Assembly (NCBI RefSeq): GCF_001298445.1
Contig: NZ_CP012036.1
Coordinates: 2,731,263 to 2,795,262 of the forward strand
From: Nostoc piscinale CENA21
Lineage (GTDB): Bacteria; Cyanobacteriota; Cyanobacteriia; Cyanobacteriales; Nostocaceae
DNA length: 64,000 bases
Direction of reading: 5' to 3'
Under the pieces are notes generated by a model. It was given only the letters and a program-made list of their open reading frames with translations. It did not search any database and was not told where the DNA came from. The position numbers and the translations under genes were made by a program. Of the stretch, positions 1 through 9,762 are shown piece by piece (position 1 is the first letter of the stretch; each line of letters opens with the position of its first letter).

Positions 1-1
1 C

Positions 2-722
2 CCCTCAATTAAACTTCGTAATCAACTTGTACAGCTACATACTGGCTTAGTGCGGAAGATGGCTCATAAATTTAGCCATCAATGTAATGAACCTTATGAA
101 GATTTAGAACAAATCGGTTATTTTGGTTTAATTAGGGCAATTGAGCGTTTTGACCCCAGTCAAGGATATGCGTTTAGTTCCTTTGCTGTGCCATATATTC
201 GTGGCGAGATGCTGCATTTCTTGCGCGATCGCAGTACGCTATTAAAAAATTCCTCGTCGTTGGCAAGAATTGTACAATGAAGGGCAGAAAATTCGCAAAG
301 AATTGGCTTTATCTTTAGGTCGTCCTCCCAAAGATTCAGAAATTGCTAAGGTACTGAAGGTTTCTGTACAAGAATGGCAAGAAACAAAGTTAGCTGCACA
401 AAATCGGATGCCTTTGAGTTTGGATGCTACAGCAGTTCACTATGTTGATTGTCAAATTACTCTAGGTGAAGCACTACCTTGTCCTCGTTCTGCGGTGATG
501 CAGCAACAAGAAGAAGAACGCCAACAACTCCAAGGGGCAATCAATATGCTAGAAGACAAACCCCGGATGGCAGTAGAAATGGTATTCTTAAAAGAACTTT
601 CACGCAAAGATGCCGCTAAAAACATTGGTACTAGTCCAATGACCGTGACACGGTATTTGCAAAAAGGCATTAATGATTTGATTAATTATTTACAGCCTCA
701 AGCTGTAGCTTCAGGATCTTGA
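2..722 (+). pseudogene. sigF: Group 3 sigma-70 factor (SigF-like), 5' partial, one frameshift
   Basis: Reading is open from base 2, so the gene starts before the window. The first part holds sigma region 2 (core binding and -10 recognition: DLEQIGYFGLIRAIERFDP, then YAFSSFAVPYIRGEMLHFLRDR). The second part holds regions 3 and 4, ending in a helix-turn-helix (SRKDAAKNIGTSPMTVTRYL). The two parts are in different frames. The frame breaks at a run of six A at 244-249; with five A the text reads LLKIPRRWQELYNEGQKIRKEL and continues unbroken. As written, the first frame stops at 280. SigF-type factors act in motility, pilus and stress transcription in cyanobacteria. The name rests on overall resemblance; another group 3 sigma factor (SigB/SigG/SigJ lineages) is possible. 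Because the same extra-A defect recurs in other genes here, this may be a sequence error rather than a dead gene. Confidence 0.75.
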
Positions 723-1076
723 TGTTTGATACTACAAAATTGCTGACAGGAAAACTCTATAACTCCAATCGCTTCTAACTAATAAACCAAGTTCTGGATT
801 TAAGTACTTAGACAAGATTAATTAATAACATTGTTTTCCTGTTAAATATTCTCTGCCTCAACACATAAATTTAATCTTGCCCAACCACTTATCGCTATCC
901 CTACGCTGATGAAGTACAGCTATATAAGTTAACCGCCGATTGAAGAGGATAAACGCAGATAAATTTGTACTTCAGCAGATGAGGAAACGCTATATTACTC
1001 TAGATGTTTAGGGTTGTCATGGGCATATAAGTCAGGGTGCCGTCTCCAAAAAGAATTTCATCTATTCAAATAAATT
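723..1076. other. Intergenic, no gene seen; dispersed repeat fragment
   Basis: No open frame of gene-like character. Around 930-985 it carries AAACGCAGATAAATTTGTA and neighbouring text that recurs near 13455-13505 (CGCAGATAAACGCAGATGAA), so both are copies of a short dispersed repeat. Confidence 0.5.
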
Positions 1077-1655
1077 TTAGGGATTTAAGCCTGCACGTTG
1101 AAAGATAGCGTTAGGGCTAATTTCTAACTCTGGCAACAAGTCATCAGTAATTACTTGATGATGACGATATGTGATAGGTAAGGAAGCTGGGGCAAATACA
1201 GTAATGGTTCTAGCTTTTGTATCAACTATCCAAACCCGCGAAACACCTGCTTTGAGATAATCTGTGGCTTTTTCGGCCATGTCTCCAAAAGTTTGTCCGG
1301 GTGAGATAATTTCAATTACTAATTCGGGTGCAACGGGACAAGCTTCATCTTGCAACCAATCAGCCGCAAGGCGGTTATAAGAAATATATGTCAAATCAGG
1401 AACGGGTATCCAATCTTGTTGATTTCGGGTTAATTTGACTGCCCACTCAACTACTACTCGCCCTTTTTTTTCTGCCCATAAAGACAATATTATAAATAAA
1501 GCACCAGTAGTCGAGCCATGAAAAAATTTCGGTGACATTTCATCGTCTTTATATTTAGGAACAGCTTCACCGTTAACAAATTCGTATGTGATATCACCTT
1601 CAGGAAGTGCGAGAAACTCTTCCAGAGTCAGCCGTTGATTAGAAGACTGAACCAT
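1077..1655 (-). CDS. Uma2-family (DUF820) restriction-endonuclease-fold protein
   Basis: The protein of about 192 residues has the Uma2 pattern. An N-terminal LTLEEFLALPEGD is followed by a substrate-domain E in YEFVNGEAVP, then the PD-(D/E)XK core: PVPDLTYIS, APELVIEIISP, and after it YLKAGVSRVWIVDTKARTITVF. Uma2 proteins are abundant in cyanobacteria, with no firmly established role; many are thought to be mobile or toxin-like nuclease relatives. I chose the Met at 1655 because the family normally begins just before RLTLEEF; an upstream Met at 1697 would add 14 residues encoded partly beside heptamer repeats. It lies downstream of chlD on the same strand but is separated from it by a repeat array, so co-transcription is uncertain. 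Confidence 0.8.
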   Translation of the reverse strand: MVQSSNQRLTLEEFLALPEGDITYEFVNGEAVPKYKDDEMSPKFFHGSTTGALFIILSLWAEKKGRVVVEWAVKLTRNQQDWIPVPDLTYISYNRLAADWLQDEACPVAPELVIEIISPGQTFGDMAEKATDYLKAGVSRVWIVDTKARTITVFAPASLPITYRHHQVITDDLLPELEISPNAIFQRAGLNP

Positions 1656-1694
1656 AGGTTTAAAAAGTGCTGAGTTATATGGGGAGAAAGCTAT

Positions 1695-1737
1695 CAATGA
1701 CCAATGACCAATGACAATTGACCATTGACCATTGACT
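1695..1737. repeat. Short tandem heptamer array (STRR type)
   Basis: About six near-identical 7-base units of the CAATGAC / CATTGAC kind lie end to end between the Uma2 gene and chlD. The same unit recurs at 27259-27291, 28617-28650, 38258-38325 and 39245-39363. Such arrays are typical of filamentous cyanobacteria. Confidence 0.8.
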
Positions 1738-1739
1738 AA

Positions 1740-3779
1740 CTACCGTGATTTTAGATCAGCGATCGCACCTTTGGTCATGGCGGCAATGGCTTTATCAGTA
1801 GCTTTTGGTAAATGATAATACTTACCTCCGGCTGTTTGGGCTAGTTCTTTGGCAAAGCCAGTGGAAACAAATTTACTTTCGGTATCTATTACCAATAATT
1901 GCATTCCCAAAGCTCGAAATCTGCCAGCAATTTCTAATAACTCGCCTTTGATATCTGGTTTTTCTCCTGGTTCTTGGGGTTCGCCTAAAGAACGCCCTAA
2001 CGGAATATTACCCCGGCCATCAGTGATGGCGACAACTACAACTTGCCCAATATCGCCACTCATTTGAGCATTTAAACCAACACGTACAGCTTGGGTTAAA
2101 CCATGTGCTAAGGGTGAACCGCCACCACAAGGTAATCTTTCCAAACGGTTTTTTGCTAAAGCAATAGAACGTGTTGGGGGTAATAAAACCTCCGCCTGTT
2201 CTCCTCGGAAGGGAATCAAGGCTACTTGGTCGCGGTTTTGGTAAGCCTCAGTTAACAGTTGCATAACCGCACCTTTAGCAGACTGCATCCGGTTCAAAGC
2301 CATCGAGCCAGAAGCATCTACTACAAATACTACCAATGCCCCGGCTTTACGTACTAAGCGTTTTGAGCGAATATCACCTTGCTCGACAATTACCTTGCGA
2401 TTTGGTTGTCGCTCACGTCGAGCTTTTTGATAAGGTGCAGCAGCTCGCAAAGTAGCATCTACGGCAATACGCCGGACTTTACCCTTGGGTAACATTGGCT
2501 TGACGTAACGTCCCCGGTCTTCAGAGAAAATTAAGCTGCGGCTCCCTGATTTACCTTGACGTTGCGCCATTTGGGCAAAATACAGCACGCTGTCATCTAG
2601 AATTACGCCTTCTGGGTCGAAGATAAATTCTTCAGGGATGCTTGGTGGTTCTTGGTTTTCTGGTTCTTCTGGCTGGTCTTCTTCTTTGTCTTCCTCTTCC
2701 TCTTGTTGGTCTTGTTCAGACTCGTCTTGGTTTTGTGGTGGTGGTGGGGGAGGAGGTGGCGGTGGTTGGTCAGTCGGTGGTGTTTGGACTACAGTTGCCC
2801 TTGGTACAATTACCAACTCGACAGCACGACGTAAATCATCGGCGTTGACAGTGGTGCGTCCTTCTAAGGCGGCTGCGGCTTTGGCGACGCGTACAGCAAA
2901 TAACTCAGCACGGTGTCCTTGGACACCACCGCGAATGGCTTCATTAACTAAGTAAGCAATTTGGTCGTGGGTGATGGTGACTTCTTTTAACCATTCCCGC
3001 GCTAGGATAATTTGGGTTTTTAGTCCGTCGATGTCTTCGTTGTACTGTTGAAGAAATTCTTGAGGAGATTTGGAAAAAGCGATCGCTTGTTCTACTGCTT
3101 GGACTCTTTGATCTAGTCCGAGTACACCATCAGCCGAGAGGGCGATCGCAATTCTATCTAATAAATGTTCTCGTAGTGCGCCTTCTTCTGGGTTGTAGGT
3201 AGCAATAAATAAAGGCTTGCAAGGATGCTGAAAACTAATACCTTCGCGCTCAATTTGGTTGCGACCTTCGGATAATACTGTTAAAAGTTGATTAGAAATT
3301 TGGTCATCTAATAAATTGATTTCATCCACATACAGTACACCCCGGTTAGCGGTAGCGAGTAACCCAGGCTGAAAAACTGTATCTCCCTGCTTCACCGACT
3401 GTTCCACATCCACAGAACCTAAAAGTCGGTCTTCAGTCACACCGAGGGGAATTTGCACAAAAGGCGCAGGAATGATTTGTGTAGGGACATCCTGGATATC
3501 TTTTTCGGCGTACTCTGCCAACAATAGATCATCCCATTCATCGGGGCGGGTGGGATCGCAGTTGCTAATGGAATCTGGAACAACTTCAATGGGCGGTAGT
3601 AGGGCGTGAATAGCACGAGCCATTACAGATTTTGCCGTACCGCGACGACCTGCGATCGCCACTCCTCCCAAACCAGGATCGACCGCTGCTAACAGCAAGG
3701 CTAATTTTATCGCTTCTTGACCGACTACGGCAGTCAAGGGAAAAGAGGCGATCGTTGGAGTGATAGTAGGCGCAGGCAT
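1740..3779 (-). CDS. chlD: Magnesium chelatase subunit ChlD
   Basis: ChlD is the non-hydrolysing AAA+ partner of ChlI in the ChlHID complex that inserts Mg2+ into protoporphyrin IX, the committed step of chlorophyll synthesis. The 679-residue protein begins with an AAA+ module (FPLTAVVGQEAIKLALLLAA; a Walker-A-like GRRGTAKS; Walker-B-like VLYVDEINLLDD). A proline-rich then strongly acidic linker follows (ten consecutive Pro, then E/D/Q-rich, coded at about 2620-2780). A C-terminal integrin-I/VWA domain has the MIDAS motif DASGSM and later DGRGN. The length matches the family. I chose Met at 3779 (MPAPTITPT) because family members begin just before the PLTAVVGQE motif; the Met at 3836 adds 19 unrelated residues. 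It is probably transcribed alone. Confidence 0.95.
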   Translation of the reverse strand: MPAPTITPTIASFPLTAVVGQEAIKLALLLAAVDPGLGGVAIAGRRGTAKSVMARAIHALLPPIEVVPDSISNCDPTRPDEWDDLLLAEYAEKDIQDVPTQIIPAPFVQIPLGVTEDRLLGSVDVEQSVKQGDTVFQPGLLATANRGVLYVDEINLLDDQISNQLLTVLSEGRNQIEREGISFQHPCKPLFIATYNPEEGALREHLLDRIAIALSADGVLGLDQRVQAVEQAIAFSKSPQEFLQQYNEDIDGLKTQIILAREWLKEVTITHDQIAYLVNEAIRGGVQGHRAELFAVRVAKAAAALEGRTTVNADDLRRAVELVIVPRATVVQTPPTDQPPPPPPPPPPQNQDESEQDQQEEEEDKEEDQPEEPENQEPPSIPEEFIFDPEGVILDDSVLYFAQMAQRQGKSGSRSLIFSEDRGRYVKPMLPKGKVRRIAVDATLRAAAPYQKARRERQPNRKVIVEQGDIRSKRLVRKAGALVVFVVDASGSMALNRMQSAKGAVMQLLTEAYQNRDQVALIPFRGEQAEVLLPPTRSIALAKNRLERLPCGGGSPLAHGLTQAVRVGLNAQMSGDIGQVVVVAITDGRGNIPLGRSLGEPQEPGEKPDIKGELLEIAGRFRALGMQLLVIDTESKFVSTGFAKELAQTAGGKYYHLPKATDKAIAAMTKGAIADLKSR

Positions 3780-3892
3780 TGTTTGGAAAAATGATATGAA
3801 GGCAGGAGGCGAGACTTGAGCAATTATTTCTGTCATGCTTCACTAGTCTCGGTTTTTAGCATATCAATTTCTGGCGCTATCTTGCCGATTCC

Positions 3893-4570
3893 CTAATCTA
3901 AAGTAAACTGCGTAAATTCTATTTGTCCGAACAGCATATTTTTGTCTACTGCTGACAAAATTTTATTATTGGTGCGATCGCTATTTAAGCAACGACATAC
4001 CAATTGCGCTACATCAGTACGATGGATACTACCAACAATGCGTGTATCTTCAGTTAAAACGCCATTACCTGTGGCTGGTTCTGTTTTCAAGCCGCCAGGG
4101 CGAATAATAGTATATGTGAGTCCACTGGCAATTAAATATTGTTCGGCTTTGTCTTTTTCGACTAAAACTGATTGCAGCGCCGCCAATGCTTGCGGGGATA
4201 ATGCGCCAACACTATTACCCGTGCCAATGGAAGTTACTAAAATAAATTTTTGGACTTTGGCTTTGATTGCTGCATCAATGAGATTTTTATTCGCCAGGTA
4301 ATCTGGTTTTTCTGTATCTGTCGGTAAACCGCCAATAGTACTAATAACAGTGTGGATGGGTTCATTGGTGAGCATAGCTGCTTCCACATCACCAACATTC
4401 ATAGCATCACCCAAAACAGTCTTGACACCTATTGCTTGTAATTCAGCCGCAGCTGTTTCAGTTCTCAACAGTGCTTTGACTTTGAGTTGTTGTGCTGTTA
4501 AACAGTTGGCAATTTCTCTGCCAACACCCCGACTTGCCCCAGCTAGAAAAATGTATGATTCACTTGTCAT
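3893..4570 (-). CDS. Atypical SDR / NAD(P)-binding NmrA-like protein
   Basis: The 225-residue Rossmann protein has an N-terminal dinucleotide-binding motif (FLAGASRGVGREIA), a conserved ISTIGG after strand 4, VTSIGTGNS after strand 5, and TIIRPGGLKTEP before the C-terminal part. These are the marks of the atypical SDR5/NmrA-like group, many of which lack the catalytic YxxxK. In cyanobacteria and chloroplasts relatives act in photosystem or pigment maintenance, or as redox sensors. Nothing here defines the substrate. It sits upstream of chlD on the same strand with about 110 bases between, so a functional link to chlorophyll synthesis is possible but unproven. Confidence 0.75.
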   Translation of the reverse strand: MTSESYIFLAGASRGVGREIANCLTAQQLKVKALLRTETAAAELQAIGVKTVLGDAMNVGDVEAAMLTNEPIHTVISTIGGLPTDTEKPDYLANKNLIDAAIKAKVQKFILVTSIGTGNSVGALSPQALAALQSVLVEKDKAEQYLIASGLTYTIIRPGGLKTEPATGNGVLTEDTRIVGSIHRTDVAQLVCRCLNSDRTNNKILSAVDKNMLFGQIEFTQFTLD

Positions 4571-4922
4571 GACGAATTGCTGAACTACTCGTTACTTATG
4601 CTCCAGGGATTGTATCAAATTATGAAGAGTGCTGAGTAAGGTGAACATTCTTGCGGCTGAGATGAAAACGAAACTCAGTATCCATAGCAATACTCGATAA
4701 GTTACAAACATCTCTCCCTTGTCTACCCTGTCTCCCTTGTCTCTTAGGACTGCTATATCTTAATTTTGTTGGGTTTCGCGATCGCTCCACTCAACCTTTT
4801 ATATTTGAGTTATTTTTAATACTTAAAATCCAGTAGAGTATTTTTGCTTAATCCCATCGTAGGAGGTATTTTTGCTGGCGATTATGCGATTCTAGCAAGT
4901 AAATCTATATAGAGATAGACAG
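4571..4922. other. Intergenic region with short repeats
   Basis: No gene seen. Around 4711-4748 a pyrimidine-rich array (CTCCCTTGTCTACCCTGTCTC and onward) is built from degenerate 7-base units. The rest is AT-rich, and it must hold the promoters for the divergent SDR gene and the gene at 4923, but I cannot place them. Confidence 0.4.
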
Positions 4923-5261
4923 ATGTCCAATACATCTCAAGATATCAGAGTAATATCTACCACGAGAATTTGGGGAATCACAGTGGGTATTTTAGCAGTG
5001 TGTATTCCGCTTTCGGCTGTGACGAGAAGTGGAGCGTTGCTACCTTTAGCTGCTATTGGTGGTGCTACAGCCGGAACCATTGCTATCTGGCGGAATGATG
5101 AGAAAAAATCGCCGCCTGGTGCTTTACAATCACAGCAATTAGAACTATTAGAGCAAAGAATAGCCAATTTAGAAACAATAGTCAGTCATGAAGAATTTGA
5201 TTTACAAATGAAGATTAAACAGTTAGAAACCAGCGATCGCAACCATCATTCTATTTCCTAA
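4923..5261 (+). CDS. Small membrane protein with coiled-coil tail, unknown function
   Basis: The 112-residue protein is not recognised. Residues about 15-60 form one or two hydrophobic membrane segments (IWGITVGILAVCIPLSAV; ALLPLAAIGGATAGTIAIW). A charged linker (RNDEKKSPPG) follows, then a leucine/glutamine-rich helix (QQLELLEQRIANLETIVS) likely to form a coiled coil in the cytoplasm. There is no strong ribosome binding site. It stands alone between two noncoding stretches of over 300 bases. A scaffold or membrane-anchoring role is only a guess. Confidence 0.6.
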   Translation: MSNTSQDIRVISTTRIWGITVGILAVCIPLSAVTRSGALLPLAAIGGATAGTIAIWRNDEKKSPPGALQSQQLELLEQRIANLETIVSHEEFDLQMKIKQLETSDRNHHSIS

Positions 5262-5773
5262 ATTCCTATTGCTTCAAGCACTTTTGCGGCTTGTTAGTAT
5301 ACACAATTGAGGAAAACACTTCTGCTACTTTTAGAGCATAATCTTCTTAATTTAGCAAAAATATTCATCATCAGCCAAAATTTCAAGAACTTTGCCAATA
5401 ACCCGCCAGTTCTGCTTAAATCATACTAGTCTTTAGAAATATTACTGTTTCTAGAAAACAGTATCTCATTCTCTAGTTCCGATAGAATTAGTGGACATCA
5501 TAGAACTCTATCTAACTCATACCCAATAACGATTTGAGATTTTAGGAGCAAGTTTTGACTAAAAGTCTTTTTGCAAAATCTCAAAGAAGCTTGCTGATCC
5601 CAAATGTGGTATCAATTAGATCATTATGCTGAGATTTGGGTGATCTTTACACACTGAACTTTACAGATACATCTCCATAAATGTGTTCTGTTAGACTGCG
5701 AAGATTACCGAATTTTTATTTTACTAGAAGTTATATAACTTGAGTAATTACGTTGGTATAGCTTACCGTAGGT
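5262..5773. other. Intergenic region with two perfect inverted repeats
   Basis: No gene seen in 512 AT-rich bases. ACTGTTT (5444-5450) pairs with AAACAGT (5456-5462). Further on, TTTGAGATTTT (5533-5543) pairs perfectly over 11 bases with AAAATCTCAAA (5575-5585), with a smaller GACT/AGTC pair in the loop. The larger one could be an RNA hairpin, a terminator remnant or an operator for the WD40 gene. Confidence 0.45.
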
Positions 5774-7576
5774 ATGCAAAATTGTATCGCTGGAATGCAG
5801 ATGGATTGGATTAGCTTACTTCAAGCCCAGCAAGCTGATTTCCTTCAACGTATTAAAAAACCTAAAACTTACGACCTATCTTTACTGGACAGTCAAGTTA
5901 AAGGTTGTCACAGCGAAATTATGGCATTTTGGGGTGATTCATTGGCAAAAATCCAAGAATTATCGCACCAACAAGCCGAAATTCTCGCCAAAAATCCGCC
6001 GCCAATACCGCCAGAATATCCCGAACCGCCTGATTGGGTGATTCCTTATCCCAAACACTTTCAACAACAAGCAGAAGATTATCTTTTGCGAGAGCAAATT
6101 GTTGAACAAGTGATGGCGGAACGGCTGGGTAAGATAGTGAAAAAGTTGCCCCAAGACACTATTCAAAATATGGTGTTAGATGATGAAGGCAATTTACGCG
6201 GCGAAAGTAAATTTACATACTGCCTAGCGGATAGTCCAAAACACAGCGTGTTAGTTTATGCTGCTGATGGCGAAAGTTTTAACGGTATCAAGAAAGATAA
6301 AATTAGGTGGACAGTTACTCAAGATGAGTTACGCCAGCACCAAGTTTTAATTTTCTTGTGTCTGTTTTATCCTTCTAATGGCAAATTAGGCTATGAAAAG
6401 CACGCTGTAATTGCTGGGTTTTTGCCGAGTAATCAACTGGAGTTCTCGGAAACTAAATCTTATGTGACTCCCAGTAGCCTTTTATATGCAGGGGGATTAA
6501 GTTGGTATTTAGAGTCACTCACAGCGAAAAAGACTACTAAAAAAGATATATTGCCAACAATTGAAGAGCAAGCGATCGCAGAAAGCATTCAAATTGTCTC
6601 ATCAGATCATCCCCAAAAAGAAATCATTGGTGATTGGGAATTTTGGCAAACATTAAAAGGTCATACTAGAGGTATTTATTGCCTTGATTTTGCTTCCCGT
6701 TGTCACAATGGCAATGTCACCCCGATTTTAGCTAGTGGGAGTCGCGGCGAAACAAAACTTTGGGACTTAAGCAAAGGGGAATTAATTGATACATTATCTG
6801 AAGCGCCTTGGATAGCATCAGGGTTAGTGGATGATGTGAACTCTATATCTTTCAGCCCCGATGGACATACATTAATCAGTGTTGGTGCAGATTCGACAGT
6901 GAAAATTTGGCACGTCGGCGCACCAGAATTGATTGATATCTTGCACAAACATAATGGTGTGGTGCGCTGTACTGCTTTTACCCCAGATGGGCGGATGGTA
7001 GCGACTGGTGGTGATGATCGAAAAGTTCTGTTTTGGGATTTAATGCAGCGTCAGGTAGCGATCGCTCTCTCTTTAGATGATACAGCCGCCCATGCCCTGG
7101 CCTTGAGTCCCGACGGCAAAACCTTGGTGACTGGTAGTTACCGCAAAATCAAAGTCTGGAAAACAGCCCAACTCTCAGAATGTAGCACCCTGCAAGAAAT
7201 CGAACCACTGCACAGTTTAACTGGACATTCTCACATTGTGCGTTCCCTAACTATTAGTATTGATGGACAGTGGTTAATTAGTGGTAGCTGGGATCAGACA
7301 ATTAAAATCTGGCATTTAGAGACAGGTAGATTAATTCGCACCCTCAAAGGTCATACTGATCGAGTATATGCGATCGCTCTCAGTCCAGATGAGCAAATTA
7401 TCGCCAGTGGTAGTGCAGATAAAACCATTAAACTCTGGCATTTCAACACCGGAGAATTGCTAGGCACATTTACCGGACATAGTAATATAGTCACAGCCCT
7501 AGCCTTTACAACTTCTGGTGATATGTTAGTCAGTGCCAGCTTAGATAAAACCATTAAAATCTGGCAGCGTAGTTAA
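5774..7576 (+). CDS. WD40 beta-propeller protein with a distinct N-terminal domain
   Basis: The protein has 600 residues. Residues about 1-275 form a domain I do not recognise: a helical start, a proline-rich stretch (NPPPIPPEYPEPPDW), then an alpha/beta region. From about 290 to the end run seven WD40 repeats, each closing in a W/F-D/H or KIW/KLW element (for example TKLWDLSKG, VKIWHVG, VLFWDLMQ, IKVWKTAQ, IKIWHLETG, IKLWHFNTG, IKIWQRS). That is enough for one closed seven-bladed propeller. WD40 proteins are protein-interaction platforms and are unusually common in filamentous cyanobacteria, often fused to kinases or NTPases; no such catalytic domain is visible here. An alternative start is the Met at 5795. 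A hairpin at 7603-7629 may end the transcript. Confidence 0.8.
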   Translation: MQNCIAGMQMDWISLLQAQQADFLQRIKKPKTYDLSLLDSQVKGCHSEIMAFWGDSLAKIQELSHQQAEILAKNPPPIPPEYPEPPDWVIPYPKHFQQQAEDYLLREQIVEQVMAERLGKIVKKLPQDTIQNMVLDDEGNLRGESKFTYCLADSPKHSVLVYAADGESFNGIKKDKIRWTVTQDELRQHQVLIFLCLFYPSNGKLGYEKHAVIAGFLPSNQLEFSETKSYVTPSSLLYAGGLSWYLESLTAKKTTKKDILPTIEEQAIAESIQIVSSDHPQKEIIGDWEFWQTLKGHTRGIYCLDFASRCHNGNVTPILASGSRGETKLWDLSKGELIDTLSEAPWIASGLVDDVNSISFSPDGHTLISVGADSTVKIWHVGAPELIDILHKHNGVVRCTAFTPDGRMVATGGDDRKVLFWDLMQRQVAIALSLDDTAAHALALSPDGKTLVTGSYRKIKVWKTAQLSECSTLQEIEPLHSLTGHSHIVRSLTISIDGQWLISGSWDQTIKIWHLETGRLIRTLKGHTDRVYAIALSPDEQIIASGSADKTIKLWHFNTGELLGTFTGHSNIVTALAFTTSGDMLVSASLDKTIKIWQRS

Positions 7577-7602
7577 TAATTACAATGGATTTTTATAGTT
7601 TT

Positions 7603-7629
7603 GTGGGATGAGTTATTTGCTTATCCCAC
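7603..7629 (+). terminator. Possible terminator after the WD40 gene
   Basis: GTGGGATGAG pairs with CTTATCCCAC (9 of 10 bases) around a short AT-rich loop, 27 bases after the stop codon. No clean T-run follows, so this is a weak call. Confidence 0.4.
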
Positions 7630-7723
7630 CATCCTACAATTCTGCACTTTTGTTGAGTTTGGTGATAAGTAACAAAAGTAATCAAAACAGACATATATCG
7701 CCTACCTACCAATACTTTTTATC

Positions 7724-8825
7724 CTACTTATTTGAATTAAAATCAATTGAAGATTGAACAGGATTTGATATTAGCTTATCTAAGATTTTTCTTATATTTA
7801 TGAACGGTTTCTCTATTAGATAAAAACTGAATAACCCTAGTATACATGAACCTAAAATACTAAACAATAAGTACACATAAATAGGCAAATAGTTACCAAA
7901 TAGACTATATAGTAGTTGCTGAAAAGGAAACGAGTAAATATATATGCCATAAGATATATCGAAAGTAATTCTGAATTTAAAAGAAGTAAATCCATATATT
8001 AGAATTAATGAGATTAATATAGGGCTTATGGCAGTATAACCACCAAATCTAAGGAGGAAAATCGTAATGATCGTAAGAAAGATAATACCTTTTGCATCAA
8101 TATTTATATTTTTTTTGTACACGTATAGTAAAGAACCTATTACATAGGAAGTATATGCTTGCATTCTGTTAAATGCCCCAAGCATCATAAATGTAGGGCC
8201 ATATATTAAGTCATAGCTTTTTAGTACAAAAAGAGAAAATATGCCAATACCAACTCCAAGCAATATTATTCGATTCTGTCTAAATAATCCTAAACTTCCA
8301 ACAAAAAGTGTGAACCCATAGCACTGTACTTCTGGAAATAAACTCCACAAGCTTCCATTTATAGATTCTTTGTAGGCAGACTGTTCTATAATATTACCAA
8401 TAGTCCACTTTTTTAATATTAATAAAAATATTATTTACAATGTATGAACATGATTCATTCCAAGGGAAAGCAGATAAATAATGATTGTTTAAAACATATA
8501 TGGTTGGAGCGATAACAAAAGACGTGAATAACAAGCAAAACAAAAAACCAGGAAATATTCTAAAAAAACGGTGATAGATAAAAATTAAAGGATTACGATA
8601 ACGTTCAAAACTGGCAGTAATTAAATATCCACTTAAGGAAAAAAAGCCCATAACCCCAGTCTCTCCTAGATTAAAAGAAGATTTAAAGCCCATTATTCTA
8701 GCGAGAGGTTCAGACGATCCGTAACCACCTATAAGATATCCATGTGTTATGACTACAAAAATAGCAAGTATTAATCTGAGTAGATCAAAAGCATTATCTT
8801 CCTTGGCAATTTTGTATGTACTCAT
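7724..8825 (-). pseudogene. Acyltransferase-3 family membrane protein, split by a frameshift
   Basis: Two minus-strand frames make one acyltransferase 3 (OafA/YrhL type) protein, which O-acylates cell-surface sugars. The N-terminal piece (8394-8825) has NAFDLLRLILAIFVVITHGY, with the family His in membrane segment 1, and the LSGYLI and YHRFFRIFPGF motifs. The C-terminal piece (7724-8350) has further membrane segments and the closing LIEKPFINI. The frame is lost at six A (plus-strand T 8409-8414); with five it reads IKKWTIGNIIEQSAYKE on into SLWSLFPEV, a typical family motif. The region is more AT-rich than its neighbours, hinting at acquisition from elsewhere. It may be intact in the organism if the extra base is a sequence error. 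Confidence 0.8.
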
Positions 8826-9035
8826 TTAATATTATCTTAATATTTATTAGTTAACTGTTGCTACAAAAAATCCTGGCTACAAACATAGTAAATTTTAGCC
8901 AAGCTTCTCAAATATTGAGTTGCGCGATCGCTCTAACCAATTTACCAGATAAATTGTTATCTTATCGAGTATAAGCGATTGAATTTCTTAAAAATTATGA
9001 GTTAATATTTAAACTCTGAGTTCTTTTCAAAAATT

Positions 9036-9425
9036 ATGGAAAGAATTGTAAAATATTCTAGACAAGATTGGTGTAAATGTGAATGTGGTGAACGAGAAGA
9101 GCTTTTAACCACTTTCTTATATGACTTACCCAACTTAACTGCTTGTAATATTTTCCCCCCATTGCATATTCTCAATATTCTTCTGCTCAGGGGTTGGGCT
9201 GGTGGTGGGATGAGTCCCAAGTTTAGCTGGAAAGCTTTTGAGATATCTGAGCTTGAATATCAAGAAATGTTGCCTAAGCTGCTCTATCCTAATTGGCAAA
9301 TACTACACAAAAAGCTTTGGCGCATCAGACTACCGATGAAACTTGATCCAGAATTTGATTCTATAGGCGATCGCTATACATGGATGGCATTGGTTAGTGA
9401 AAAATATCAGGGTAAGCTCATCTAA
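9036..9425 (+). CDS. Hypothetical protein, 129 residues
   Basis: I do not recognise it. It is rich in Trp, Cys and charged residues (WCKCECGEREELL near the start) with no signal peptide. A frame on the other strand overlaps its start but looks less protein-like. No clear ribosome binding site is seen. It could be a small accessory-gene product or a fragment. Confidence 0.35.
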   Translation: MERIVKYSRQDWCKCECGEREELLTTFLYDLPNLTACNIFPPLHILNILLLRGWAGGGMSPKFSWKAFEISELEYQEMLPKLLYPNWQILHKKLWRIRLPMKLDPEFDSIGDRYTWMALVSEKYQGKLI

Positions 9426-9483
9426 TTTGGTATAAAAAAACTTGACAAATCAAAGAAGAGAGTGAGTAGAGACAGTGTAAAAA

Positions 9484-9618
9484 ATGAATTTGATTTCAGA
9501 GCAAGATGAATCAGATGAATTCAATTTCTTGATGGAAAATTACTTGGAGTCAAATCGATGTCAAAGAGCTTTGAAACTAAATCTGCTGACGGCAGACACT
9601 GCGATAAAGGCAGTCTAG
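9484..9618 (+). CDS. Possible 44-residue acidic peptide
   Basis: A short open frame begins MNLISEQDESDEFNFLMENY and ends TADTAIKAV. It is acidic at the N-terminus with an amphipathic second half. No strong ribosome binding site is present. It is listed because it fills the space between two small genes; it could be chance. Confidence 0.2.
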   Translation: MNLISEQDESDEFNFLMENYLESNRCQRALKLNLLTADTAIKAV

Positions 9619-9762
9619 ATGCAATTATCAAAAAATGTGGAACTTTTTGTTGATGTAACTATTCATAATAAATACTAATATCAAATAGGATAAATGTTTT
9701 AGTGTTACAACATTTAGTATCTTGTTGCTTATCAAATAAATCTTATTAAGAGAGCTATAAAA

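Noticed and set aside
452..670. Minus-strand frame across the sigma factor
   Set aside because: Shadow of sigma region 3-4 coding sequence.
2638..2955. Plus-strand frames rich in Gly, Trp, Phe or Ser opposite chlD
   Set aside because: They are the reverse of the Pro/Glu-rich linker codons of ChlD; low complexity and no start signals.
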